Below are positions 6,269 to 14,677 of a stretch of 64,000 nucleotides of DNA, in pieces. The notes beneath the pieces are model-generated. The model was not told the DNA's origin, ran no database searches, and saw only the letters and a program-made list of their open reading frames with translations. How positions within the stretch are numbered: position 1 is the first letter of the stretch; each line of letters begins with the position of its first letter. The DNA is from Anaerosolibacter sp. (GTDB taxonomy: Bacteria > Bacillota > Clostridia > Peptostreptococcales > Thermotaleaceae). Location of the stretch: assembly GCF_029240175.1 (NCBI RefSeq), contig NZ_JARBTM010000012.1:82804-146803 (forward strand), read 5' to 3'. A program made the position numbers and the translations under genes.

Positions 6269-9217
6269 ATGAATAGGCAATATAAAAAAGTTTTAAGTAT
6301 AAAGCTCATAACGATAGTTCTTTTTATAAGCAGCCTGTCTGCATTTATGGGTGTAATATTCTACAAGCCTGTGTCAGTCCAAGCTCATGATCACGGGAAA
6401 ACAGTATTGCTTATTAACTCCTATCACCAAGGTTTTACATGGACCGATAGCATCACAGATGCAATCATAAAAAGATTTAAGGAAGATGAAATGGAAATAA
6501 ATTTGATGGTCGAATACATAGACTGGAAGAAATATCCTAAGCCAGAGAATCTAGATAGTTTTTATCAAAGGATTCGATATAAGTATGCGAATAAAAAAAT
6601 AGATTTGGTGATGGTCAGTGATGATGCGGCACTAAATTTTACCTTAAACTATCGCGAAAAAATTTTTACAGATATTCCAGTTGTATTCTGTGGGATTTAT
6701 CCAGATACAGCGAAAATATATATGGACCAGACAGAGAATCTTACAGGGGTAGCAGAAAAAATTGACCCAAAGAATACAGTCCGCTTTGCTTTGTCTATCA
6801 ATCCAGAAATCAAAAGAATCTATGTGTTTCATGACAATACTGAAACAGGAATACAAGCATTTCATGATATTATAAAAGGTGTCAGTAAAGTAGATCCAAG
6901 TTTAAATGTAACCTCATTGAGTACAGTAAGTTTTAATGACTTGATGAGTAAAGGCTTAGAGCTTCCTGCGGATAGTATTATTCTTATGACGAGCTTTACA
7001 AGGGACATCGAAGGAAAAACAATGGATATCGAAGAATGGGCGGAGGTCCTGGGGAGTAAGACAAATACGCCTATTTATGGTTTGTATGAAATGGGTTTAG
7101 GGAATGGCGTCATAGGTGGCAGCCTTTTAAGTGGAGATATAGAGGGGAAGGAAGCTGCCAATATAGGTATTAGAATTCTCAAAGGCGCAGATGTGGCCAC
7201 AATACCTCTGCAAGAGAAAGTAACAACCTCATTCATATTTGATTATAAGCAGCTTAAAGCATTTGGCATCTCAAGCAAGAAGCTACCAGCGGGCAGTATT
7301 CTGATCAATAAGCCCTTTTCTTTCTATGAAGTATATAGACATCTTGTTTGGGCTGTTACAGCAATTTTTACATGCATGGTTGTTTTCATTTTTATTTTGT
7401 ATAGGAACATCAATAAACGGAAAAAAGTCGAGAGAGACCTGCTGTATAGTCATGATGAGCTAAGTAGTTTGTATGAAGAACTCGCTGCATCAGAAGAGGA
7501 ATTAAGAGCACAGAACCAAGAATTAGAAGAAAATAGGAACTACATACAAAAAAGTGCAGAACGGTATCAGCTTGTTTTTGAAGCAAGTAATGAAGGTTTA
7601 TGGGAGTTGGATTTACATACCAATGAGAGCTTCTTCTCTGAGCGTTGGTATGAAATATTTGACTGCTATAAAAATAGGGAAATAAGCAAATTTGATGCAT
7701 GGGTCGACCTCGTGCACCCTGATGATCGAGAGGATGTTTCTGCAGTTTTGGACACATTTAAAAGTGGGCGAATCGATCAGTTTGTCAGTGAGTATAGGAT
7801 TCAACGGAAAAATGGAGGGTATCAATGGGTTCTTGCAAAGGGAATAGCCTTGAAAGATTATGATGGAAGCATCAAACGATTGGCTGGTTCCCACGCCAAT
7901 ATCCATGAGAAAAAGATTCAAGAGGAAAAAATTAAACAGCTGGCGTATCATGATACGCTAACTAACTTACCAAACAGAGCATCACTACACCACAAACTCC
8001 GTGCAATTGTTAAGGAATCAAAGGATAAGAAGACAAAAAGTGCTGTAATTTTTATAGACATCGACAATTTTAAGATTATAAATGATGCTTTTGGGCATAC
8101 ATTTGGTGATATTTTATTAATGAGATTAGGTGAACGCCTTCTTGAGAAGGTTGGACAGAATGTTCATATCGGGCGATTAGGCGGAGATGAATTTTTGATA
8201 CTGTATGAAAACTTAAGCAGCAGAGAGCAGGTAGATTGCTTCATCAAGGATATTATCAAATGTCTTGAAAAGGAATTTGTCATCGATCAGAAGAGCTTTC
8301 ATATAACTGCAAGTATTGGTATTGCAATTCATCCAGATGACGGTATTTCCCTCGATGATCTGCTTAAAAACGCAGACACTGCTATGTATCGAGCAAAGCA
8401 GGACGGAAAAAATTGTTATCGTTTCTTTGAGCGTTCTATGAATGAACATCTTGAGGAAAAATTACTTTTGCAAAATGGATTGAGATACGGGTTAGAACGA
8501 AATGAGTTTGTGCTATACTATCAGCCTGAGATTGAACCACACAGCGGAAATATCTATGGCTTCGAAGCCTTAATCAGATGGTTTAGTCCAGACCATGGAT
8601 GGATTTCTCCTCTGCAATTTATTGGGATATTAGAAGAAACAGGGTTGATTGCAGAGGTTGGAAAGTGGGTCATACAGGAAGCGTGTAAATTTGCAAAAGA
8701 AATAAATACGGACACAAAACAAGAAATCATTGTATCCGTGAATGTATCCCCTATACAATTGATCCATAATGATTTTGTTGATACTGTGAAGCATATTATT
8801 AAAGCTTCAGGTGTATCACCAAGATTGATTGGTTTGGAAATAACTGAAACTGCATTGATGGAGTCATTTACTCAAAATATTGAAAAACTACATGAATTGA
8901 AAGAACTAGGGGTTCATATCATCCTTGACGATTTTGGAACAGGGTATTCATCTTTGAATTACTTAAGAGAGCTGCCAATTAGTATATTAAAGATTGATAA
9001 GTCATTTGTTGATGACCTAGTGAACGAGGAAGGGAGTCCACTGACTGAATCTATTGTGACATTGGCTCATTCTATAGGTCTTAGGGTTGTAGCAGAAGGT
9101 GTTGAGACAGAAGCACAACTAGAAACACTGAAAAGATACAAGTGTGATCTTATACAGGGTTATTTGATTAGCAGGCCTGTACCTAAAGAAGAAGCAAAGA
9201 GATTTATGAATATCTAA
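6269..9217 (+). CDS. Membrane sensor with ABC-type binding domain, PAS, GGDEF and EAL domains
   Basis: ATG 6269 with AGGTGG eight bases upstream is preferred over the GTG at 6257, giving 982 residues. A signal-anchor precedes an outward ABC_sub_bind-type ligand domain (residues 45-340, beginning VLLINSYHQGFTWTD). A transmembrane helix at about 355-380 and a coiled coil at 385-430 lead to a PAS domain (435-550). The GGDEF domain keeps an intact GGDEF near residue 637, with no RxxD inhibitory site at the usual place upstream. The EAL domain (735-978) keeps EALIRW, NVSPIQL, LDDFGTGYSSL and KID, so phosphodiesterase activity is likely. The protein should couple an external ligand to c-di-GMP levels. 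A c-di-GMP riboswitch lies 2.2 kb downstream inside the mobile element. Confidence 0.9.
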   Translation: MNRQYKKVLSIKLITIVLFISSLSAFMGVIFYKPVSVQAHDHGKTVLLINSYHQGFTWTDSITDAIIKRFKEDEMEINLMVEYIDWKKYPKPENLDSFYQRIRYKYANKKIDLVMVSDDAALNFTLNYREKIFTDIPVVFCGIYPDTAKIYMDQTENLTGVAEKIDPKNTVRFALSINPEIKRIYVFHDNTETGIQAFHDIIKGVSKVDPSLNVTSLSTVSFNDLMSKGLELPADSIILMTSFTRDIEGKTMDIEEWAEVLGSKTNTPIYGLYEMGLGNGVIGGSLLSGDIEGKEAANIGIRILKGADVATIPLQEKVTTSFIFDYKQLKAFGISSKKLPAGSILINKPFSFYEVYRHLVWAVTAIFTCMVVFIFILYRNINKRKKVERDLLYSHDELSSLYEELAASEEELRAQNQELEENRNYIQKSAERYQLVFEASNEGLWELDLHTNESFFSERWYEIFDCYKNREISKFDAWVDLVHPDDREDVSAVLDTFKSGRIDQFVSEYRIQRKNGGYQWVLAKGIALKDYDGSIKRLAGSHANIHEKKIQEEKIKQLAYHDTLTNLPNRASLHHKLRAIVKESKDKKTKSAVIFIDIDNFKIINDAFGHTFGDILLMRLGERLLEKVGQNVHIGRLGGDEFLILYENLSSREQVDCFIKDIIKCLEKEFVIDQKSFHITASIGIAIHPDDGISLDDLLKNADTAMYRAKQDGKNCYRFFERSMNEHLEEKLLLQNGLRYGLERNEFVLYYQPEIEPHSGNIYGFEALIRWFSPDHGWISPLQFIGILEETGLIAEVGKWVIQEACKFAKEINTDTKQEIIVSVNVSPIQLIHNDFVDTVKHIIKASGVSPRLIGLEITETALMESFTQNIEKLHELKELGVHIILDDFGTGYSSLNYLRELPISILKIDKSFVDDLVNEEGSPLTESIVTLAHSIGLRVVAEGVETEAQLETLKRYKCDLIQGYLISRPVPKEEAKRFMNI

Positions 9218-9257
9218 CACAAAAAATCAGCGGGGTATTTTCTAAGCTGATTTTTGT
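9218..9257 (+). terminator. Rho-independent terminator
   Basis: Arms ACAAAAAATCAGC and GCTGATTTTTGT, immediately after the GGDEF-EAL gene. Confidence 0.85.
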
Positions 9258-9301
9258 GCCTTATGCACAGAAGCATGGTTTAGTTGTTATGGAATATTCG
9301 T

Positions 9302-9421
9302 GTGCCAAAGTACGATATAAGGGAATGGGCGCCAAATGATGAAAAGATGGGCAAGGGAGTGACTTTATCAAAGGAAGAATTGAAAAATTTAAGGGATATT
9401 TTAAATAAGATGGACTTATAA
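9302..9421 (+). pseudogene. 3' fragment of a YdbC/PC4-like gene
   Basis: The frame from 9305 to the TAA at 9419-9421 encodes PKYDIREWAPNDEKMGKG followed by TLSKEELKNLRDILNKMDL. This matches the last 38 residues of the intact gene at 14111-14332 with five differences. Similarity begins abruptly near 9299-9305; the first half of the gene is missing and no start or ribosome site fits. It lies outside the integrated element, between the GGDEF-EAL gene and the broken ATPase gene. It is a remnant of an older, diverged copy rather than a fresh duplicate. Confidence 0.8.
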
Positions 9422-9525
9422 TGGGAAGCTAGAACTGATTACTAGTAGGGACATACACACATTTTTATTCCCCACATAGCATAACAATATGGGCAATAAT
9501 TATTGTGTGAAGGGGGACATTAAAA

Positions 9526-9811
9526 ATGGCAAAGAAAGGTTCTATAAAGAAGGTTTTTCCAGGAGGAAATACTGCTAAAGGTTTTTTTTCATACTACGAT
9601 AATATTATAGGAACGGATGCAACAAGATTGTTTATTATTAAAGGCGGTCCTGGTGTAGGGAAATCATCATTTATGAAGAAGATCGCACAAGAGATGATAG
9701 ATAAAGGCTATGATGTTGAGTTTCATCAGTGCTCGTCCGACAATGGCTCTGTAGATGGTATAGTAATCCCTGCATTGAAGATCGCTATGATAGATGGCAC
9801 AGCACCCCATG
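9526..9811 (+). pseudogene. 5' part of a P-loop ATPase gene split by the integrated element
   Basis: ATG 9526 follows GAAGGGGG. The frame gives 95 native residues ending IDGTAPH, then four element-encoded residues (AGVS) and TAA at 9823. The Walker A motif GGPGVGKSS is at about residues 40-48. The remaining 270 residues are at 19923-20740; joining the two at CCCATG restores GTAPH-VVDPKHPGG in frame and gives a protein of about 365 residues, consistent with the conserved PRK06851-type ATPase family found in Clostridia. The fragment keeps its P-loop but lacks the rest, so activity is unlikely while the element is integrated. Confidence 0.88.
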
Positions 9812-9829
9812 CTGGTGTTTCATAAACAC
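9806..9829 (+). other. Left attachment site (attL)
   Basis: Core CCCATG at 9806-9811 followed by the element-side arm CTGGTGTTTCATAAACAC (9812-9829). The complement of this arm reappears with one mismatch before the core at the right end (19905-19922). Confidence 0.85.
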
Positions 9830-9982
9830 AAAAATATAGATTAGAAGATTCATACTGTAAAGAATATCGTAAACAACACACTTGTTTGATTTATTGTAAT
9901 TCGGATACTGAGAAGAACTAAAAGAAAGGTGAACTTAGAGGACACCTTTCTTTCTATTTATAAACCAATATTTTTATGTTAT

Positions 9983-11323
9983 CTATAATTTAAACTTCAT
10001 AACAGAGAACTGTAATTCTTCTGCTAGTGTAGCTAAATTATTTGCAGAAGCTGCTATTTCTTCCATAGATGCAGTTTGTTGTTCTGAAGCAGAAGCAGCT
10101 GTTTGTGTACCAGCAGATGACGCAGTGGCTATCTTTAATATATCTTGCATATTAGCCACCATGTTCTCACTGTCCTTATTCATCTTTATCATAGATGCTG
10201 ATACTTCTTGTATCTGACTGGATACACTATTTGTTGCAGATAATATTTTCTCAAACGCAATTCCAGCATTATGTACAACTGAGCTTCCTTCTTTCACCGC
10301 ATGATTACCATTATTCATAGAATTAACAGCTTCATTTGCATCATTCTGAATTTCAGTGACGATTCTAGTAATATTTTGTGTAGCTTTAGCTGATTCTTCA
10401 GCGAGTTTTCTTACTTCTTCTGCAACGACAGCAAAACCTTTACCTGCATCACCAGCTCTAGCAGCCTCGATAGCTGCATTTAAGGCTAGCAGGTTTGTTT
10501 GATCGGCAATGCTATTGATGAGGTCAACTACACTTCCAATTTGCTTAATCTTATCACCAAGCTGAGTTACAATACCTGTTGAATGAGATACAATGTTATC
10601 AATGGTATTCATTTGTTCAACTGCAACTTTAAGTTCTTTCTCACCCTGATGAGCTGAGGTTGCAGCTTCTTGCGAAGATGCCGATACTAATTGAGCATTT
10701 GCAGTTGTCTGTTGAATACGAGCGGATAATTCATTTGTAATAGCATTCGTTTCATATACTTTGTTTGCTTGAGACTCTGCCCCGCTAGCTATTTCTTGTA
10801 TAGTAAATGCTACTTGTTCTGTAGCTTTTGCATTTTGATCAGCACTTGAAGTTAACTCTTCAGACATGGCAGCAATTTGCTCTGAGTTTTTAGCTATCTG
10901 CGTCGTTAGCAATCTTAAATTTTCAGCCATTACATTAAAGTTTTTTCCTAGGATTGTAATAGAATCTGATCGTGTAATTTTTATTCTTGAGGACAGGTCA
11001 CCATTAGCCCACTCTTTACTTACTGCCATCAATTCGCTTAATCTATTCGTCACTAGACGGTCAAAAATAAACGTAATTGTCCAAGTCATAATACCTATAC
11101 TTAATATCGTTGAAATAATTAGTCCCATTGCTCCATCTAATAATAGAATAGGAATTCCTAAATCCGATAAGACTTCTTTTGACTGAAGTATAAGGGAATT
11201 GACGATATTTCCGATTGTAGAGCTAAGTAATTGTACTACTACGATAACAACAACCAATCTAAATTTTATTTCATGATACCACTTTACTTTTTCTAATTTA
11301 TTCTCTTCCATAATATTAGCCAC
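9983..11323 (-). CDS. Methyl-accepting chemotaxis protein
   Basis: 446 residues. Two membrane helices (about 22-45 and 62-88) enclose only a very short loop, so there is no sizeable extracellular sensor domain. A HAMP domain follows (about 90-140) and then the long signalling coiled coil. The highly conserved hairpin tip is present: [21 protein letters not shown] with [13 protein letters not shown] (residues 265-315). It should form arrays with CheA and CheW and detect a membrane or cytoplasmic cue. It is the only leftward gene in the element and is unusual cargo. Its leader contains a c-di-GMP-I riboswitch (11447-11532) with a terminator hairpin, so its expression should respond to c-di-GMP. 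Confidence 0.93.
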   Translation of the reverse strand: MANIMEENKLEKVKWYHEIKFRLVVVIVVVQLLSSTIGNIVNSLILQSKEVLSDLGIPILLLDGAMGLIISTILSIGIMTWTITFIFDRLVTNRLSELMAVSKEWANGDLSSRIKITRSDSITILGKNFNVMAENLRLLTTQIAKNSEQIAAMSEELTSSADQNAKATEQVAFTIQEIASGAESQANKVYETNAITNELSARIQQTTANAQLVSASSQEAATSAHQGEKELKVAVEQMNTIDNIVSHSTGIVTQLGDKIKQIGSVVDLINSIADQTNLLALNAAIEAARAGDAGKGFAVVAEEVRKLAEESAKATQNITRIVTEIQNDANEAVNSMNNGNHAVKEGSSVVHNAGIAFEKILSATNSVSSQIQEVSASMIKMNKDSENMVANMQDILKIATASSAGTQTAASASEQQTASMEEIAASANNLATLAEELQFSVMKFKL

Positions 11324-11366
11324 CCTTTCTACAATAGTTTTACAAAATAATTGGTATGAAATATAA

Positions 11367-11392
11367 AGGCATCCATGAAGCTATAGATGCCT
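11367..11392 (-). terminator. Riboswitch expression-platform terminator
   Basis: On the minus strand the arms AGGCATC and GATGCCT are followed by TTATATTT. It lies between the c-di-GMP aptamer and the chemoreceptor start at 11323. Confidence 0.7.
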
Positions 11393-11446
11393 GAAAGATA
11401 CATATGTAATCAGTTGAAAAACAAATTTCCAACAAATAGGATGAAC

Positions 11447-11532
11447 ACTACGGTAACCTGGCAGTCATTGAGTTATCTTCCATAGACCCATAATTTTCCG
11501 TGCTTATCTTTCGGTAAGGTTGCTATCATCGA
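11447..11532 (-). promoter_or_regulatory. Cyclic di-GMP-I riboswitch (GEMM-I)
   Basis: Read on the minus strand the aptamer shows the family order: GATAGCAACC, CGAAAG tetraloop region, GCACGGAAAATTATGGGTC, then the closing TGACTGCCAGGTTACCG. These correspond to the GCAAACC, GAAA, ACGCAAAGCC/GGGTCTA and GGTAGCxGGGTTACCG blocks of known GEMM-I RNAs. The hairpin at 11367-11392 is the likely expression platform. Chemoreceptor and motility genes are common targets of this class. Confidence 0.85.
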
Positions 11533-11789
11533 TATATAAAATTTTATTGTTTCCAAAATACTGGCATAATTATAGAATTTATTATTATATTCTTCGTTTA
11601 CAGTAAAACTCCTTCAAAATACTCGCTTTGATTTTTGTGTAAAGATTTTCATATACTCGTAGACTCTTCATTTGTATCAAAAAGTAAAGAGCTTGACAAT
11701 AGATTTAGTAATAGAAGTACTACAATATATTGGACAAATATAAAATAGCTGTCTAGTTTAATGCAGATTTTTTACAATTTAAAATTTAA

Positions 11790-11849
11790 TTGACCGAGAC
11801 AATAAAATGGAATATAATGTAACTATATTGACTAAGACAATAAGATGAA
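11790..11849 (+). promoter_or_regulatory. Promoter with two direct-repeat operators for the XRE regulator
   Basis: TTGACC (11790-11795), 17 bases, TATAAT (11813-11818). The 22-base stretch at 11790-11811 recurs at 11828-11849: both contain TTGAC, AGACAATAA and ATGG/ATGA in register, 38 bases apart. The first copy overlaps the -35 box and spacer, the second lies just after the expected transcription start. This arrangement suits autorepression by the adjacent regulator. Confidence 0.65.
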
Positions 11850-11869
11850 CCTTGGTAGGTGGTGATTGA

Positions 11870-12460
11870 GTGATAGGTTTAGAGTATATATTAGGACTGT
11901 ACAATATGCAACATTTAGAACTGGCTGAGTATTTGGGGATCAAGAAGCAGAATATCAATTTGTGGATCAAAGGGAAGCAGAAAGTTCCTAAAAAATATCT
12001 GCCAGACCTAGAACAGCTTTTCAATATTGATGCTGGATACTTTGGAAAAGAGATTGATGAAATTGAAAAGCTGGAAATACAAAAAGAGAAGCTGAAGCGT
12101 GACTTACAGCCTATCATTAAGAGCCATAAGCAGGTTTTGGGTAGTGGTGGAAGTACGCTAGAAAAAGTCCCTGTATACGATAAGGAAGAAATCAATAGCA
12201 TAGAAAGAAGTATTGAAAAGGCGAAAATCATTGAGCGATTTCAAAAGTCCTTAGATGTAGTAGACAAGCATCCATATATGGATAGCTATAGAATCATTAT
12301 TGAGCTTTTGGACCAAGCTGGGGCTGAAATGATTCTGCACAAAACACTGCAAGGACTAGCTCACTACTTAAACGTATTGCCTGGCGATATTACAACTGGA
12401 TCAGAACAAAAAGAATTTGAATCAGCACTCTTCGAAGTGCTGGATGACCATAACTACTAA
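11870..12460 (+). CDS. XRE-type helix-turn-helix regulator associated with type I restriction genes
   Basis: A 196-residue protein with a GTG start at 11870 behind GGTGG. Residues 5-60 form a helix-turn-helix (LAEYLGIKKQNINLWIKGK). The rest is helical with a charged central segment and no known catalytic domain. The stop is 13 bases before the ATG of an hsdM remnant, so it led a restriction-modification operon. Direct repeats over its own promoter point to autoregulation. A role in delaying nuclease expression until methylation is complete is known for other control proteins and is only inferred here. Confidence 0.75.
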   Translation: MIGLEYILGLYNMQHLELAEYLGIKKQNINLWIKGKQKVPKKYLPDLEQLFNIDAGYFGKEIDEIEKLEIQKEKLKRDLQPIIKSHKQVLGSGGSTLEKVPVYDKEEINSIERSIEKAKIIERFQKSLDVVDKHPYMDSYRIIIELLDQAGAEMILHKTLQGLAHYLNVLPGDITTGSEQKEFESALFEVLDDHNY

Positions 12461-12472
12461 GGGAGAGAGACA

Positions 12473-12500
12473 ATGGCAGAGAATACAGCAAATATTGGAA
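12473..12500 (+). pseudogene. hsdM: Start of a type I methyltransferase gene (hsdM), deleted after nine codons
   Basis: ATG 12473, preceded by GGGAGAG, encodes MAENTANIG, the typical first residues of HsdM proteins. After this the sequence jumps directly into the middle of hsdR. The rest of hsdM, all of hsdS and the front of hsdR are gone. Confidence 0.7.
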
Positions 12501-14096
12501 TGGTCACGGATTGAAGCCATCGTAGGCTCACCAAACCGCATGAAGAAGCTAGCTGAGGATATCGTAGTCCACTATGAAACAAAGGCATAGGTCATGGACG
12601 GCAAAGCAATGATCGTTTGTATGAGCCGTAAAATCTGTGTTGATTTATATGATGCAATCATAACCCTTAGACCAGATTGGCACAGTGATGATGTGGACAA
12701 AGGAAAAATAAAGATTGTCATGACAGGCAGTGCAGCCGATGAAGAAAGACTCCAAAAACATGTAGATGGTAAGCAAAGAAGAGATACTCTTGCCAATCGG
12801 ATGAAGGAGAACAACGATGAGTTAAAGATCGTCATTGTCCGTGATATGTGGCTTACAGGCTTTGATGTACCTTCCATGCATACCATGTATATTGATAAGC
12901 CCATGAAGGGACATAACCTGATGCAGGCGATCGCCAGAGTAAATCGTGTGTTCAAGGACAAAGAAGGCGGTGCAGTTGTAGACTATATTGGTATACTGGA
13001 AAGCTTAAAACGAGCACTAAAGGAATACACAGATGGTGATAAGGAAAATACCGGCATAGATACATCGAAAGCTATTGCTATTATGCTTGAAAAGCTGGAA
13101 GTTCTGAGAGGAATGTTCCACGGATTAGACTACTTAGACTACATGGGACAGTCACAGGTAAAACGTATCCGTAGTATCACTGCAGGAATGGATTTCATAT
13201 TATCCAAAAGTGAAAAGGAACAGAAGGATTTTAAACAGTTTGCCACAGAACTAGGCAAAGCCCATGGACTATGTGCTGCTACAGATGCAGGAAAAGCTAT
13301 TGCCCTAGAAGTCAGCTATTTTAAATCTGTAAAAGCAAGCTTAGTGAAGTTAGATACAACAGGTAGAAAGCCCCTATCCAAAGTAGAGATCGAACAAAGA
13401 ATCAATCAAATGCTGGAGAGATCCATTATTTCTGAAGAAGTTATCGATGTATTCGAAGCCATGGGATTGACAAGACCTGATGTATCAATCCTATCGGAAG
13501 AGTTCTTAGAAGAAGTGAAAGCTTTGAAGACAAAGAACCTTGCTTTGGAGATGCTGAAAAAGCTCCTTGAAGGTGCTATACGAACTATGGAGAGAAGTAA
13601 CCTAGTAAAATCTGAACTCTTTTCTGAAAAGCTGAAAAAAGCCCTAAATAAATACCGAAACCAAGCCATTACCAATGCAGAAGTGATTGAAGAACTAATT
13701 CGTATGGCAAAAGAGATCAAGAGAATGCATGAAGAGGAAGAAAAGCTTGGACTCAATAAAGATGAGATTGCATTCTATTATGCTCTTTCAAAGGATGAAG
13801 TGGTGAAAGAATTTGTAAGCGATGAAACCCTCAAGAAAATCGCGCAGGAGCTTACGGACGCTATCAGAAGGAATGTAACTATTGATTTTAATGTGAGAAC
13901 TCAAGCCCAAGCTACCATGCGAACTATTGTAAGAAGATTGCTTAAGAAGTACGATTATCCGCCAGAGCATGCCAAGGAGGCCTTAAATGTAGTAATGAAA
14001 CAAGTAGAGTTGATGTGCAGTAATGAGGCTGCATCCTATGATGATATGGTGGATTTACCAATGGTAGCAGAGCATAAAGCAAGCTATGGTTTTTAA
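12501..14096 (+). pseudogene. hsdR: C-terminal part of type I restriction subunit HsdR
   Basis: From about 12495 the frame reads LEWSRIEAIVGSPN, a helicase-region segment of HsdR, up to a TAG at 12588-12590. After the stop it continues in the same frame as a 500-residue open stretch from ATG 12594. Recognisable parts are [20 protein letters not shown], the motor motif [20 protein letters not shown] and [10 protein letters not shown] (motif VI), then the helical C-terminal domain. The N-terminal nuclease domain, Walker A and DEAD motifs are missing, so it cannot cut DNA. It could at most make a truncated translocase fragment. The long open frame after the TAG suggests recent decay or retained expression. 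Confidence 0.82.
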
Positions 14097-14110
14097 AGGA
14101 GGATGAAGTA

Positions 14111-14332
14111 ATGGCTGAATTAAAATATGAAGTGAAAGAATCCTTTGGAGTTTTATCCGAGTCAGCTAAAGGCTGGACAAAGGAGCTACGAAGCATCAGT
14201 TGGAATGACCGTGAGCCAAAGTACGATATCCGCGAATGGTCTCCAAACGATGAAAAGATGGGTAAAGGAGTTACATTATCAAAGGAAGAATTGAAAAAAT
14301 TAAAAGAAATCTTAAACGACATGGATTTATAG
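14111..14332 (+). CDS. YdbC/PC4-like single-strand nucleic acid binding protein
   Basis: 73 residues, starting 7 bases after AAAGGAGGA. The sequence (YEVKESFGVLSES-KGWTKELRSISWN, then KYDIREWSP, KMGKGVTLSKEEL) fits the YdbC family of bacterial PC4-like proteins, small dimers that bind single-stranded DNA. It follows the hsdR remnant by 14 bases; such genes often accompany type I restriction operons. A diverged fragment of the same gene lies outside the element at 9302-9421. A terminator follows at 14370. Confidence 0.85.
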   Translation: MAELKYEVKESFGVLSESAKGWTKELRSISWNDREPKYDIREWSPNDEKMGKGVTLSKEELKKLKEILNDMDL

Positions 14333-14369
14333 CAGTAGGCCAGTATTTATGAAAAAAATGGGTTTACAA

Positions 14370-14412
14370 AAGGCGCTCTTTGATTGGAAATCAAAGAGCG
14401 CTTCTATTATTT
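14370..14412 (+). terminator. Rho-independent terminator
   Basis: Arms GCGCTCTTTGATT and AATCAAAGAGCGC around a 3-base loop, then TTCTATTATTT. Confidence 0.85.
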
Positions 14413-14461
14413 CATACATAGGACAAAATCCCTCTTTCATAGACATTATCAGGGGGATTTT

Positions 14462-14587
14462 ATGGCTAAGAAAACTATTATCGTGGTTGAAGAAATATTT
14501 AAGACAGAAGATGAAGAAGAACGGTTAAAGGTGTTGGAAGAGCTGCTTTATAGAGTGATTAAACAATCTGAATTCAGTAGTAATTGA
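14462..14587 (+). CDS. Small acidic protein upstream of the recombinase
   Basis: ATG 14462 lies directly after CAGGGGGATTTT and gives 41 residues (MAKKTIIVVEEIFKTED...). A longer upstream frame would start inside the terminator at 14370 and is rejected. The protein is rich in Glu and looks like a short strand followed by a helix. Small genes of this kind often precede serine recombinases in Clostridia; a role in recombination is possible but not shown. Confidence 0.55.
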   Translation: MAKKTIIVVEEIFKTEDEEERLKVLEELLYRVIKQSEFSSN

Positions 14588-14594
14588 CAAGCAC

Positions 14595-14646
14595 TATAAC
14601 TACCTGCTTTGGAGATAATTTGGTCAAGGCAAAGTAGGCAGTTATA
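14595..14646 (+). repeat. Inverted repeat upstream of the recombinase
   Basis: The arms at 14595-14611 (TATAACTACCTGCTTTG) and 14630-14646 (CAAAGTAGGCAGTTATA) pair with two mismatches. It lies 31 bases before the recombinase start and could be an attenuator, an operator or a recombinase site. Confidence 0.6.
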
Positions 14647-14677
14647 CTTCTAGTCCTGGAAAAGGAGGTATAACTAC

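Noticed and set aside
14384..14461. Longer N-terminus for the small protein before the recombinase
   Set aside because: It would begin inside the right arm of the terminator at 14370-14412 and has no ribosome site; ATG 14462 follows GGGGG.
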